64,000 nucleotides of DNA from Methyloligella halotolerans. Its GTDB lineage: Bacteria > Pseudomonadota > Alphaproteobacteria > Rhizobiales > Methyloligellaceae. The notes beneath the pieces are model-generated. The model was not told where the DNA came from. It did not search any database and worked only from the letters and a program-made list of their open reading frames with translations. Shown here piece after piece: positions 27,433 through 36,725 of the stretch. The position numbers were made by a program, and so were the translations under genes. The stretch covers positions 1-64,000 of the forward strand of contig NZ_MASI01000009.1 in assembly GCF_001708935.1 (NCBI RefSeq), read 5' to 3'. Within the stretch, counting starts at the first letter, position 1. The number at the start of each line of letters is the position of its first letter.

Positions 27433-28049
27433 GAGCCGCCTGCCGCCTCTTCGGGCGGGGTCTCGGCACCCGAGTTGCTCCGCGGCTGGCTGCTCTTTTC
27501 GGCGATCAGCGGAAGAAGCTCCTCCTTCACCGATTGCTCGGTGAGCGGACCGACATGGCGGTAGGCCATGTTGCCATCGGGGTCGATCACGTACGTCTCC
27601 GGCACACCATAGACCCCCCAATCGATCGCGGTCCGGCCGGAGCGGTCGGCACCGACCTTCTCGAACGGGTTTCCGAGCTTGTTGAGGAAGGCGCGGGCGC
27701 TTTCGGGGTCGTCCTTGTAGTTGATGCCGAAGAGCCGGACGCCCGGCTGTTTGGCCAGCTCCATCAAAACCGGGTGCTCCTGACGGCACGGTCCGCACCA
27801 GGACGCCCAGACATTGACGATGGTCGGGCCGCCTTGCGCGAGCTCTTCGTTGTCGAACCCCTCGCCTCCCTCGATGAGGGGCGGCAAGTCGAAGACAGGC
27901 ACCGGCTTGCCGAGCAGGACAGACGGCAAGCGGTGAGGATCGCCCGCGCCGAGCGCGAACCAGAACAAAGCTGCAAGTCCCAGAAAGACGATCAGCGGCA
28001 AGGACCAGATCAGGGCGCGGCGGCGCGGCGTTGCGGCGTTCTCGGTCAT
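27429..28049 (-). CDS. ccmG: Cytochrome c maturation thioredoxin CcmG/DsbE
   Basis: 206 residues. One N-terminal membrane anchor (LIWSLPLIVFLGLAALFW) holds a periplasmic thioredoxin domain with active site Cys85-Gly-Pro-Cys88 in VWASWCGPCRQEHP, and the GINYKDDPESARAFL and GVPETYVIDPDG segments that define the CcmG group. It reduces apocytochrome c before haem attachment. The C-terminus carries a short Pro/Glu/Ser tail. It is the last gene of ccmABCDG, overlapping ccmD by four bases. Confidence 0.95.
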   Translation of the reverse strand: MTENAATPRRRALIWSLPLIVFLGLAALFWFALGAGDPHRLPSVLLGKPVPVFDLPPLIEGGEGFDNEELAQGGPTIVNVWASWCGPCRQEHPVLMELAKQPGVRLFGINYKDDPESARAFLNKLGNPFEKVGADRSGRTAIDWGVYGVPETYVIDPDGNMAYRHVGPLTEQSVKEELLPLIAEKSSQPRSNSGAETPPEEAAGGS

Positions 28050-28462
28050 TTGCTTTCCCGGCGCGAAGCAGGCCTGGCGGATTGTGCCGGCTTGGCCGGA
28101 CTCTTGCGGCGGCTCGGCGCGCGTTTTGCTTGGCTCTTGGGTTTGGCTGTCGTGGATTGAGCCCTCTTGGGTTCGGCCGTCGTGCTCGCTTTTGCGGGAC
28201 TCCTGGGCTTCGGCGACGTCTGTTTCGCGGGCTCTTCGGCGGTTCCGGTGGACGGCTTCTCGGCGGACGAGTCGGCGGTAGTCGGCTTGGCCGCCGAGCG
28301 TCGCGTGATGCCGCGGGCCTCGAGATCTGCGAGAAGACGGCGCTGGCGGCGATCGTTGGCAACCACGCCGACGGTCAGGCCGATGACGCAGATGGCGGTC
28401 ACGGCGTAGGCGCCCCAGATGAAGGCGGCGTGGGGGCCGAGATCCAAAGCGTTGTGGAGCAT
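28046..28462 (-). CDS. ccmD: Haem exporter protein CcmD with unusually long tail
   Basis: CcmD is normally a 45-60 residue single-span protein that helps release holo-CcmE from CcmABC. Here residues 1-45 fit (DLGPHAAFIWGAYAVTAICV, then NDRRQRRLLADLEARGI), but the protein continues to 138 residues with a Lys/Ala/Pro/Ser-rich basic tail (TAKPKSQAKRAPSRRKSPA). The membrane segment is at about 11-34 and the tail should face the cytoplasm. The frame is maintained by position between ccmC and ccmG and by the four-base overlap with ccmG. Confidence 0.9.
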   Translation of the reverse strand: MLHNALDLGPHAAFIWGAYAVTAICVIGLTVGVVANDRRQRRLLADLEARGITRRSAAKPTTADSSAEKPSTGTAEEPAKQTSPKPRSPAKASTTAEPKRAQSTTAKPKSQAKRAPSRRKSPAKPAQSARPASRRESK

Positions 28463-28478
28463 GGTCTTCCGGTTCTCC

Positions 28479-29237
28479 CTACGCAGCCGCGGCCCGCTGG
28501 ACGGCGATCTGCTGCAAGGCGTGGACGCGTCTGCTCAGGATCTCGGCGCGCATGGCGAGAAGATGGAGCAAGGTGAACAGGGCGAAGAAGCCTGCGCCCA
28601 TGACGAAAAGCGGCGTCAGCAGGGACGGATCGATGGTCGGTCCGCCCATACGGAAGACGCTGGCCGGCTGATGCAGGGTATTCCACCAATCGACGGAGAA
28701 TTTGATGATGGGCAGGTTCACCGCGCCCACCAGGGCCAGGATGGCGGTGGCGCGGGCGGCCCGAACCGGATCTTCGATGGCCTGGCGGAGCGCGATCAGT
28801 CCGAGATAGAGCAGGAACAGGATCAGCATCGAGGTGAGGCGGGCATCCCAGACCCAGTAGGTGCCCCACATGGGCTTGCCCCAGAGAGAGCCCGTCACCA
28901 GAACGATGAAGGTGAAGGTGGCGCCGATGGGCGCTGCGGCCTTGGCCGAGACATCGGCCAGGGGGTGGCGCCAGATCAACACGCCCAGGGCCGAGAGGGC
29001 GATGACCGTATAGGCGAACATGGAGATCCAGGCCGAGGGGACATGGATGAACATGATCTTCACGGTCTGGCCCTGCTGATAATCGGGCGGCGCCTGGAAG
29101 AAGCTGAGATACAGGCCGTAGCCGATCAGCAGCACGGTCAAGCCGGCAAGCCATGGTGTGACGGCGTTCACCAGGCTGAGGAAGCGCGTGGGGTTGGCAA
29201 GGCCGCTGAGGCCGCCGGGCGGCTTGCGATTGCTCAT
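28479..29237 (-). CDS. ccmC: Haem exporter permease CcmC
   Basis: 252 residues, six membrane segments. The tryptophan-rich haem-handling motif is WGTYWVWDARLT, with flanking periplasmic histidines in MFIHVPSAW and TLHQPASVF. CcmC transfers haem to CcmE in the periplasm. The ATG at 29237 gives the family N-terminus; an upstream in-frame ATG adds a basic, unlikely extension. It lies 16 bases before ccmD and 111 bases after ccmB. Confidence 0.95.
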   Translation of the reverse strand: MSNRKPPGGLSGLANPTRFLSLVNAVTPWLAGLTVLLIGYGLYLSFFQAPPDYQQGQTVKIMFIHVPSAWISMFAYTVIALSALGVLIWRHPLADVSAKAAAPIGATFTFIVLVTGSLWGKPMWGTYWVWDARLTSMLILFLLYLGLIALRQAIEDPVRAARATAILALVGAVNLPIIKFSVDWWNTLHQPASVFRMGGPTIDPSLLTPLFVMGAGFFALFTLLHLLAMRAEILSRRVHALQQIAVQRAAAA

Positions 29238-29348
29238 GCAGGGCTGCTCGCGATTGGTTTGGGCTGGCGTCCGTGGCTTCGGACGCTTGTTTGAAGTCGA
29301 TCTAAGGTGTTTGACGCCTCGGCGCAATCGATGGCGCCCATTGGCCGC

Positions 29349-30020
29349 TCATCGCTGGCTCGCCCGCAAGGCGGCCGCGGCGGCGATGGGCGACAGAACG
29401 ATGCTGATCAGGCTGATGGCGCAAAGGATGAGAAGCGCGCTCCACGGCGAGCCAGGACCGGTGGTGGCGGCGCTTACGCTCGAGACGCCGAAGATCAGCA
29501 CCGGCACGTAGAGCGGCAACACCAGGAGCGCAATCAGAACGCCGCTGCGGCGAAGGCCTAAGGTCAGCGCAGCGCCGATGGCGGCCAGGAAGCTGACGGC
29601 GGGCGTTCCCGCCAGGAGCGAGAGCATCAGCATGCCATAGGCGTCGATCGGGAGATTCAGCAGCAGGCCGAGGACCGGCGCGAGGAGGGTCAGCGGGATG
29701 CCCGTCGCGATCCAGTGGGCGAGGCTCTTGATGCCGGCGGCAAGCTCCAGGGGGATGGGGCCGAGCATCAGCAGATCGAGGCTGCCGTCCTCGTAATCGT
29801 TATGGAAGATGCGGTCGGCGGAGAGCAGCCCGGCCAGCAGCAGCGCCACCCAAAGCATGCCGGCGGCGATGCGCGACAGCAGGTTGAGGTCGGGGCCGAG
29901 GCCCAGCGGGGTCAGCACCACGACGGTGAAATAAAAGCCGAGCGCCGTGCCGATGGCGCCGCCTTCGCGCCAGGAGAGGGTGAGGTCGCGGCGAAGCAGG
30001 GCCAGACAGGCGCGGATCAT
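29349..30020 (-). CDS. ccmB: Haem exporter permease CcmB
   Basis: 223 residues, six hydrophobic segments. FYFTVVVLTPLGLGPDLNLL, the segment with DRIFHNDYEDGSLD, and LLLNLPIDAYGMLMLSLLAG are typical of CcmB. With CcmA it forms the ABC module that drives release of haem-loaded CcmE. Its ATG overlaps the ccmA stop (ATGA), so the two are translationally coupled. Confidence 0.95.
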   Translation of the reverse strand: MIRACLALLRRDLTLSWREGGAIGTALGFYFTVVVLTPLGLGPDLNLLSRIAAGMLWVALLLAGLLSADRIFHNDYEDGSLDLLMLGPIPLELAAGIKSLAHWIATGIPLTLLAPVLGLLLNLPIDAYGMLMLSLLAGTPAVSFLAAIGAALTLGLRRSGVLIALLVLPLYVPVLIFGVSSVSAATTGPGSPWSALLILCAISLISIVLSPIAAAAALRASQR

Positions 30021-30649
30021 GCGGCCTCGCGTGCGCTGAGGTCGAGGTTCTGGGCGAAGCGCAACGACAAGGGCAGATGGGTCGCGACGACCGCCATGCC
30101 GCCCGCTTTGAGATGATCCTTGATGATGGCGGCGAGGATCTTGGTGGATGCCGCATCGAGGGAGACGGAAGGCTCGTCCAGCAGCCACACGGGGCGTGGG
30201 GCGGCCAGGAGGCGGCACAATGCCAGCTTCCGCTTCTGTCCCGCGGAGAGCATCCCGGCGGGCAGGTCCGCGATCTCGGCAAGACCGAAGCGGGAGAGAT
30301 GCGCCTGGATCGTCTCGTCGGAGAGGGGCGGGGCGCCGTAATAGTCGATCCAAAACTGTAGATTCTCAGAAACCGTAAGGCTCGCCTTCACACCGTTGGC
30401 ATGGCCGAGATAGTGGACATGTTCGCCGAAGGGCTTCTCCTCATCGGCGGGCAGTAGGCGCACCTCTCCGGTCTCGGCCGGGAGGAAGCCGGCCATCAGG
30501 CGAAGCAGGCTCGTCTTGCCGGCGCCGTTGGGGCCGGTCAGCAGCAAGGCCTCGCCGGCGGACAGCGCAAAGCTCAGCCCTTCGAAGACGAGCCGCAGGC
30601 CACGACGGCAGGCAAGGTCATGCGCTTCGAGTCGCTGGGGAACTTCCAT
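30017..30649 (-). CDS. ccmA: Haem exporter ATP-binding protein CcmA
   Basis: 210 residues. Walker A LTGPNGAGKTSLLRL, a LSAGQKRKLALCRLL signature in place of LSGGQ (usual for CcmA), and Walker B PVWLLDEPSVSLD. It powers the CcmABCD complex. The ATG at 30649 with GGAT upstream is preferred over one ten codons earlier. It begins the operon ccmA-B-C-D-G on the minus strand; ccmE, F and H are not in this window. Confidence 0.95.
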   Translation of the reverse strand: MEVPQRLEAHDLACRRGLRLVFEGLSFALSAGEALLLTGPNGAGKTSLLRLMAGFLPAETGEVRLLPADEEKPFGEHVHYLGHANGVKASLTVSENLQFWIDYYGAPPLSDETIQAHLSRFGLAEIADLPAGMLSAGQKRKLALCRLLAAPRPVWLLDEPSVSLDAASTKILAAIIKDHLKAGGMAVVATHLPLSLRFAQNLDLSAREAA

Positions 30650-30845
30650 TGCATCCAAAATGATCAGACTCTGTCGCATTCGTGGGCGAGCGGGGCGCGA
30701 TTTCTTCGCGCATTGTCACCCTTTCGCATGGGGCTTTATATAGAAGTTCTGGGAAAGCCAAGGGCGCGGCCTCCGCCGTCCGCTCTTGCGGGGCGATTGG
30801 CCCCATTCTTGATTATAAAATCCATTCACGGTTGTGGGGACGCAA
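30650..30845. promoter_or_regulatory. Divergent promoter region of ccmA and acnA with small palindrome
   Basis: 196 bases between two oppositely transcribed genes for haem-protein and iron-sulphur metabolism. The perfect palindrome AGAAGTTCT (30742-30750) sits in the AT-rich part. It resembles half-sites of the Irr iron-control element of this order but with shorter spacing, so the link is weak. TATAAA near 30815 may be an acnA -10 element. Confidence 0.3.
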
Positions 30846-33542
<2,697 letters not shown>

Positions 33543-33562
33543 GCGCGGAATTTTCGGTCCAC

Positions 33563-33600
33563 GTCATCCTGAGGTGCGCGCTTGCGCGCCCCGAAGGAGA
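33563..33600. repeat. Dispersed palindromic repeat, GTCATCCTGAGG type
   Basis: GTCATCCTGAGGTGCGCGC is followed by TTGCGCGCCCCGAAGGAGA, with GTGCGCGC/GCGCGC arms. Such GTCATCCTGAGG...CGAAGGA elements are frequent between genes in Hyphomicrobiales. One copy is seen here. Confidence 0.5.
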
Positions 33601-33631
33601 CGTGGCGTAGGCCGTCGCAGCGCATTCAGCT

Positions 33632-33728
33632 GTCATCCCTCGCGAAAGCAAGGAGCCAGCAACCCTTGTCTTGCGCAACGACTGATCGCGGTGGTTACTG
33701 GATTGCCCGGTCAAGCCGGGCAATGACG
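33632..33728. repeat. Dispersed intergenic repeat, copy A
   Basis: Shares ordered blocks with 35612-35708: GTCATCCCT, GCGAAAGCA, a CTTGTCTTGCG/CTGGTCTTGCG block, GCGGTGGTT-CTGGA, and TGCCCGGTCAAGCCGGGCA with an internal CCCGG/CCGGG hairpin, then ATGACG. This copy is 97 bases, the same length as copy B. Confidence 0.8.
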
Positions 33729-33860
33729 ACCGAGTGGGGTGAACCGCTGGGCCGGGCAATGACAGGCGGTGAGAGCCGCAATACCAGCTCACCCAAAAGT
33801 GAATTCCGGCGCATGGCTTGTGAGCCCATGTGAACGACGGTTCGGGGCAGACTTACGCCC

Positions 33861-34613
33861 ATGAAAGCGATCCTGTCCAAACTGCTCATGCCCTTCCTGC
33901 TTGGCCTCGCCATGCTGCTCTCGGGGCTCTACATCGCATCGGTCTCCGCCGCGCCGGTGAAGACGCCGGCCGTGCTGGAGCTGTTCACCAGCCAGGGCTG
34001 CTCGTCCTGCCCGCCGGCGGACAAGCTGCTCGGCGAGCTGGACAAGCGGAGCGACGTGATCGCCCTGTCCTATTCCGTCGATTATTGGGATTACCTCGGC
34101 TGGAAGGACACGCTGGGTAGTCCGGCAAACAGCGAACGTCAGCGGCGATACGCCCAGGCGCGCGGCGATGGGCGGGTCTATACGCCTCAGATCGTCGTGG
34201 ACGGCGTGGCCCACGCGGTGGGGAGCAACCCTCAGGCGGTGACCGAGGCGATCGCGGCGGCGCAGAGTGAGCTTGCCGATCGGAAGGTGCCGATCATGCT
34301 GTCGCGGGACGGCGATGCTCTCGTCGCCTCGATCGGGTCGGGCGGTGATGGACGGTCTGCGACCCTTTGGGCCGGCATGGCGAAAACCGCGCAGCCGGTG
34401 AAGATCGCCCGTGGCGAAAACCGCGGACGCACGGTGACCTATCGCAACAATGTCCGGCAGCTTGTGCCCGTGGGGACTTGGTCGGGCGAAGCGACGCGCG
34501 TGACCATTCCCCTCTCCAAGCTCAAGGGCGGTGGCGGCGACCGCGTCTTCGTGCTGCTCCAGCGCGGCGCGGGCGGCCCGATCCTCGGAGCTGCGGAGCT
34601 CTCGAAGCTCTAG
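33861..34613 (+). CDS. DUF1223 thioredoxin-like secreted protein
   Basis: 250 residues. A signal peptide or anchor (LLMPFLLGLAMLLSGLYIAS) precedes a domain opening VLELFTSQGCSSCPPADKLL, whose CSSC is a CXXC redox motif, and continuing SVDYWDYLGWKDTLGSP and YTPQIVVDGV, the DUF1223 pattern. The fold is thioredoxin-like and the protein probably acts on thiols in the periplasm; no partner is known. The gene stands alone, flanked on both sides by repeat-rich intergenic DNA. Confidence 0.9.
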   Translation: MKAILSKLLMPFLLGLAMLLSGLYIASVSAAPVKTPAVLELFTSQGCSSCPPADKLLGELDKRSDVIALSYSVDYWDYLGWKDTLGSPANSERQRRYAQARGDGRVYTPQIVVDGVAHAVGSNPQAVTEAIAAAQSELADRKVPIMLSRDGDALVASIGSGGDGRSATLWAGMAKTAQPVKIARGENRGRTVTYRNNVRQLVPVGTWSGEATRVTIPLSKLKGGGGDRVFVLLQRGAGGPILGAAELSKL

Positions 34614-34642
34614 ACGGCGCGCTCACCAATCGATCAGAAATC

Positions 34643-34750
34643 TCGGTGCCATGCCCGCTCTCGTGGCGGGCATCCATAACCCCCGCTTTGATTCTTTCAA
34701 CGAGCGTCAGTGTTCATGGATCATCGGGCCAAGCCCGGTGATGACGCTGG
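34643..34750. repeat. Dispersed palindromic repeat with two hairpins
   Basis: An ATGCCCGC/GCGGGCAT hairpin (34651-34673) is followed about 50 bases on by ATCGGGCCAAGCCCGGTGAT and ATGACGCTGG. The layout (two hairpins ending in GATGACG) matches dispersed intergenic elements of Hyphomicrobiales and is distantly like the elements at 33632 and 35612. Confidence 0.5.
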
Positions 34751-34808
34751 GGATGGGCGGGACCTGCGAGCCAGGTGCTCCTCGTTGAGAGATACTGCTT
34801 CCCTAACA

Positions 34809-34855
34809 CCTCATGGCGAGGGCGCCGCTTGAGCGGCGCGTCTCAGACCATGAGG
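34809..34855. repeat. Palindromic element with nested arms
   Basis: Outer arms CCTCATGG (34809-34816) and CCATGAGG (34848-34855) enclose inner arms GCGCCGCT and AGCGGCGC with a two-base loop. Similar CCTCATGG...CCATGAGG elements are common between genes in Hyphomicrobiales. Confidence 0.55.
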
Positions 34856-34894
34856 TTTGTCGCCTCTTCGCATCACTTCCGGAACAGGGCTCCA

Positions 34895-35055
34895 GAATCA
34901 GAAACGGGCCAGCGTGAAAGCCGACCCGTTTCCGTACTCATTCGCTGGGAGGAGCGAACTTGAAATGAAGTGGCCCGGTCCTAGTTGAAGACCCCGGGGG
35001 GGCTGGGGGGCTGAGATACCGAAGTCTCACTTTGGACCGGGCCGAGAGGCAACAA
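34895..35055 (-). ncRNA. Structured small RNA candidate with anti-Shine-Dalgarno loop
   Basis: Read on the minus strand: a perfect 10-bp stem (GGCCCGGTCC at 35043-35034 with GGACCGGGCC at 34981-34972) encloses a TGAGA/TCTCA hairpin with a loop containing TTCG; next a hairpin TTCGCT-CCTCCC-AGCGAA (34958-34941) presents CCTCCC in its loop; last an AAACGGG/CCCGTTT stem (34931-34902) followed by a weak T-rich tail. Upstream TTGGCA and TAGGAT could be promoter elements with a 15-base spacer. Exposed CCTCC loops are a feature of alphaproteobacterial small RNAs that mimic the anti-Shine-Dalgarno sequence. Ends are approximate. Confidence 0.42.
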
Positions 35056-35215
35056 TAGTCATCCTACGGTTTTTTGGGGCATGCCAACGGCTGAACTGGG
35101 GCAATAGTGTGATTTATATTACAAATTGTTACACTTATTTCTGCAGCCCCGATTGGCTTGTGTTCGCCCGCTTGGAGCGCCATCATGACAGTTCCGTTGC
35201 AGAGGGTGAGCCGGT

Positions 35216-35596
35216 TTGAACGATACCACTTCGACCATCGTGCCGCTGAGTGGCGCAAGGGGCCCTAAACCGGTTTCGAGCGTCGCCTCAAGACCCAGCG
35301 AAGTCGCCTTCAATCGCTCGGAGCTTACTCAAATCCTGAACGTGTACGGCCGCAAGGTGGCCAGCGGCGAGTGGCGCGACTACGCCATCGACTTCGCGCG
35401 GGACAAAGCAGTGTTCTCGATCTTCCGGCGCACCAGCGAGGTGCCGCTCTATCGCATCGAGAAGGATCCGAAGCTGGCGCGCCGCCAGGGCGCCTATAGC
35501 GTGGTGGCGGCAACCGGGCAGATCCTCAAGCGCGGTCACGACCTGTCGCGTGTCCTGCGCGTGCTCGACAAAGGCCTGCGGCTCGTCGAGGGGTAG
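35216..35596 (+). CDS. DUF2794 domain protein
   Basis: 126 residues, soluble. After a variable N-terminal 30 residues comes the DUF2794 domain: VAFNRSELTQILNVYGRKVA, GEWRDYAIDFARDKAVFSIF and YRIEKDPKLARRQGAYSVV. The family is almost confined to alphaproteobacteria and has no known function. The start is a TTG with GGGTGAG five bases upstream. It is followed by a dispersed repeat and a bidirectional terminator shared with the Bax-inhibitor-like gene. Confidence 0.88.
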   Translation: MNDTTSTIVPLSGARGPKPVSSVASRPSEVAFNRSELTQILNVYGRKVASGEWRDYAIDFARDKAVFSIFRRTSEVPLYRIEKDPKLARRQGAYSVVAATGQILKRGHDLSRVLRVLDKGLRLVEG

Positions 35597-35611
35597 CTCC
35601 TCTACTCGATA

Positions 35612-35708
35612 GTCATCCCTGCGAAAGCAGGGATCCAGTACCCCCTGGTCTTGCGAACGAACCGACGGCGGTGGTTGCTGGACTGCCCGGTCAAGCCGGG
35701 CAATGACG
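35612..35708. repeat. Dispersed intergenic repeat, copy B
   Basis: Second 97-base copy of the 33632-33728 element. It starts with an intact hairpin, ATCCCTGC-GAAA-GCAGGGAT, which is degraded in copy A, and ends with TGCCCGGTCAAGCCGGGCA and ATGACG. Similar GTCATCCCTGCGAAAGCAGG elements are common between genes in this order. Confidence 0.82.
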
Positions 35709-35731
35709 GCGGTGAGGGTTTAGGCAACAAA

Positions 35732-35760
35732 AAAGCCCCGGAGGAGACCCCCGGGGCTTT
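35732..35760. terminator. Bidirectional intrinsic terminator
   Basis: Arms AAAGCCCCGG (35732-35741) and CCGGGGCTTT (35751-35760), nine-base loop. On the minus strand the stem is followed by TTTTTTG, ending the transcript of the Bax-inhibitor-like gene; on the plus strand by TTTGTCTTT, ending the DUF2794 transcript. Confidence 0.88.
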
Positions 35761-35783
35761 GTCTTTGAGACGCTTCGTCCGGA

Positions 35784-36539
35784 CTAGCGGCGGTCGCCGA
35801 AGAGCGACAGCAGCATCATGAACAGGTTGATGAAGTCCAGATAAAGCCGCAGGGCGCCCATGATGGCCTTGCGTCCGGCCACGGCGGTGGAGTCGCCCTC
35901 GTAGTACATCTCCTTGATCTGCTGGGTATCGTAGGCGGTGAGGCCCGCGAAGATCAGCACGCCGATCACCGAGATCGCGAACTGCAGGGCGGTGGAGCCC
36001 AGGAACAGGTTCACCAGCGAAGCGAGGATGATGCCGATCAGGCCCATGAAGAGGAACGAGCCCCAGCCCGAAAGATCGCGGCTGGTGGTGTAGCCCCAAA
36101 GGCTGAGAGCGCCGAAAGACGCGGCGGTAATGAAGAAGACCCGCGCGATGCTTTCGCCCGCATAGACCAGGAAGATCGACGCCAAAGATGCGCCCATGAG
36201 CGCGGCAAAGCCCCAGAACGCTGCCTGGGCGGCGCCGAGGCTCATTTTCTGGATGCCCATGGAGAGCACGAACACCATGGCGAGCGGCGCGAAGATCACC
36301 ACCCACTTGAAGGCGCTGTTGAACATGATGTTGCCGAAGTCGGTGAGCTGGAGACCTGCACCGGTTTCGACGACGGACATGGCGTAAATGACATACGCGA
36401 CCACGCCGGTGAGGGCGACGCCGCTGGCCATGTAGTTGTAGACGCTAAGCATGTAGCTGCGCAGACCCTGGTCGATCGCACCGGTTTCGGCGCGGCCGGC
36501 GGTGCGCGGCTGGGCGTAGCGTCCTTCGAATTCAGCCAT
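35784..36539 (-). CDS. Bax inhibitor-1/YccA family membrane protein
   Basis: 251 residues, seven membrane segments. FAGLTAYDTQQIKEMYYEGD near the end is the conserved acidic pore motif of the TMBIM/BI-1 family, and LYLDFINLFMMLLSLFG ends it. Bacterial homologues such as BsYetJ are pH-dependent calcium leak channels; YccA interacts with FtsH. Monocistronic, with its own terminator downstream and about 185 bases between its start and the YbbP-type gene upstream. Confidence 0.94.
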   Translation of the reverse strand: MAEFEGRYAQPRTAGRAETGAIDQGLRSYMLSVYNYMASGVALTGVVAYVIYAMSVVETGAGLQLTDFGNIMFNSAFKWVVIFAPLAMVFVLSMGIQKMSLGAAQAAFWGFAALMGASLASIFLVYAGESIARVFFITAASFGALSLWGYTTSRDLSGWGSFLFMGLIGIILASLVNLFLGSTALQFAISVIGVLIFAGLTAYDTQQIKEMYYEGDSTAVAGRKAIMGALRLYLDFINLFMMLLSLFGDRR

Positions 36540-36725
36540 CGATGACTTTCCTTTCAGCCTGAGTGCCCGGGGATCGGGCGGTTCAGTGAGAAATTCTTAT
36601 GTTGCGCCAAATATGGGCGTGATCCGATTTGGGCGCAAGATGCTCTTGGCGCAAAGGTATCCACTCTCTTTAACGAGAACATGGCGCGGGCCGCGCAATC
36701 ACGCTTGAAGCGGTTCCGGCGCGGG

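Larger units (their letters stand above)
33543..33860. other. Repeat-filled intergenic region after acnA
   Basis: 318 bases with no gene. It is mostly two dispersed palindromic repeats (33563-33600 and 33632-33728) and a further GCCGGGCAATGAC fragment near 33751-33763. Confidence 0.6.
34614..35215. other. Long intergenic region with repeats and an RNA candidate
   Basis: 602 bases with no protein gene I can support. It contains a palindromic repeat (34643-34750), a CCTCATGG/CCATGAGG element (34809-34855), the minus-strand structured RNA candidate (about 34895-35055), and an AT-rich stretch at 35103-35142 that probably serves as the promoter of the DUF2794 gene. Confidence 0.6.

Noticed and set aside
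33582-33833. 83-codon open frame after acnA
   Set aside because: It lies wholly in dispersed repeat sequence and has no protein family likeness.
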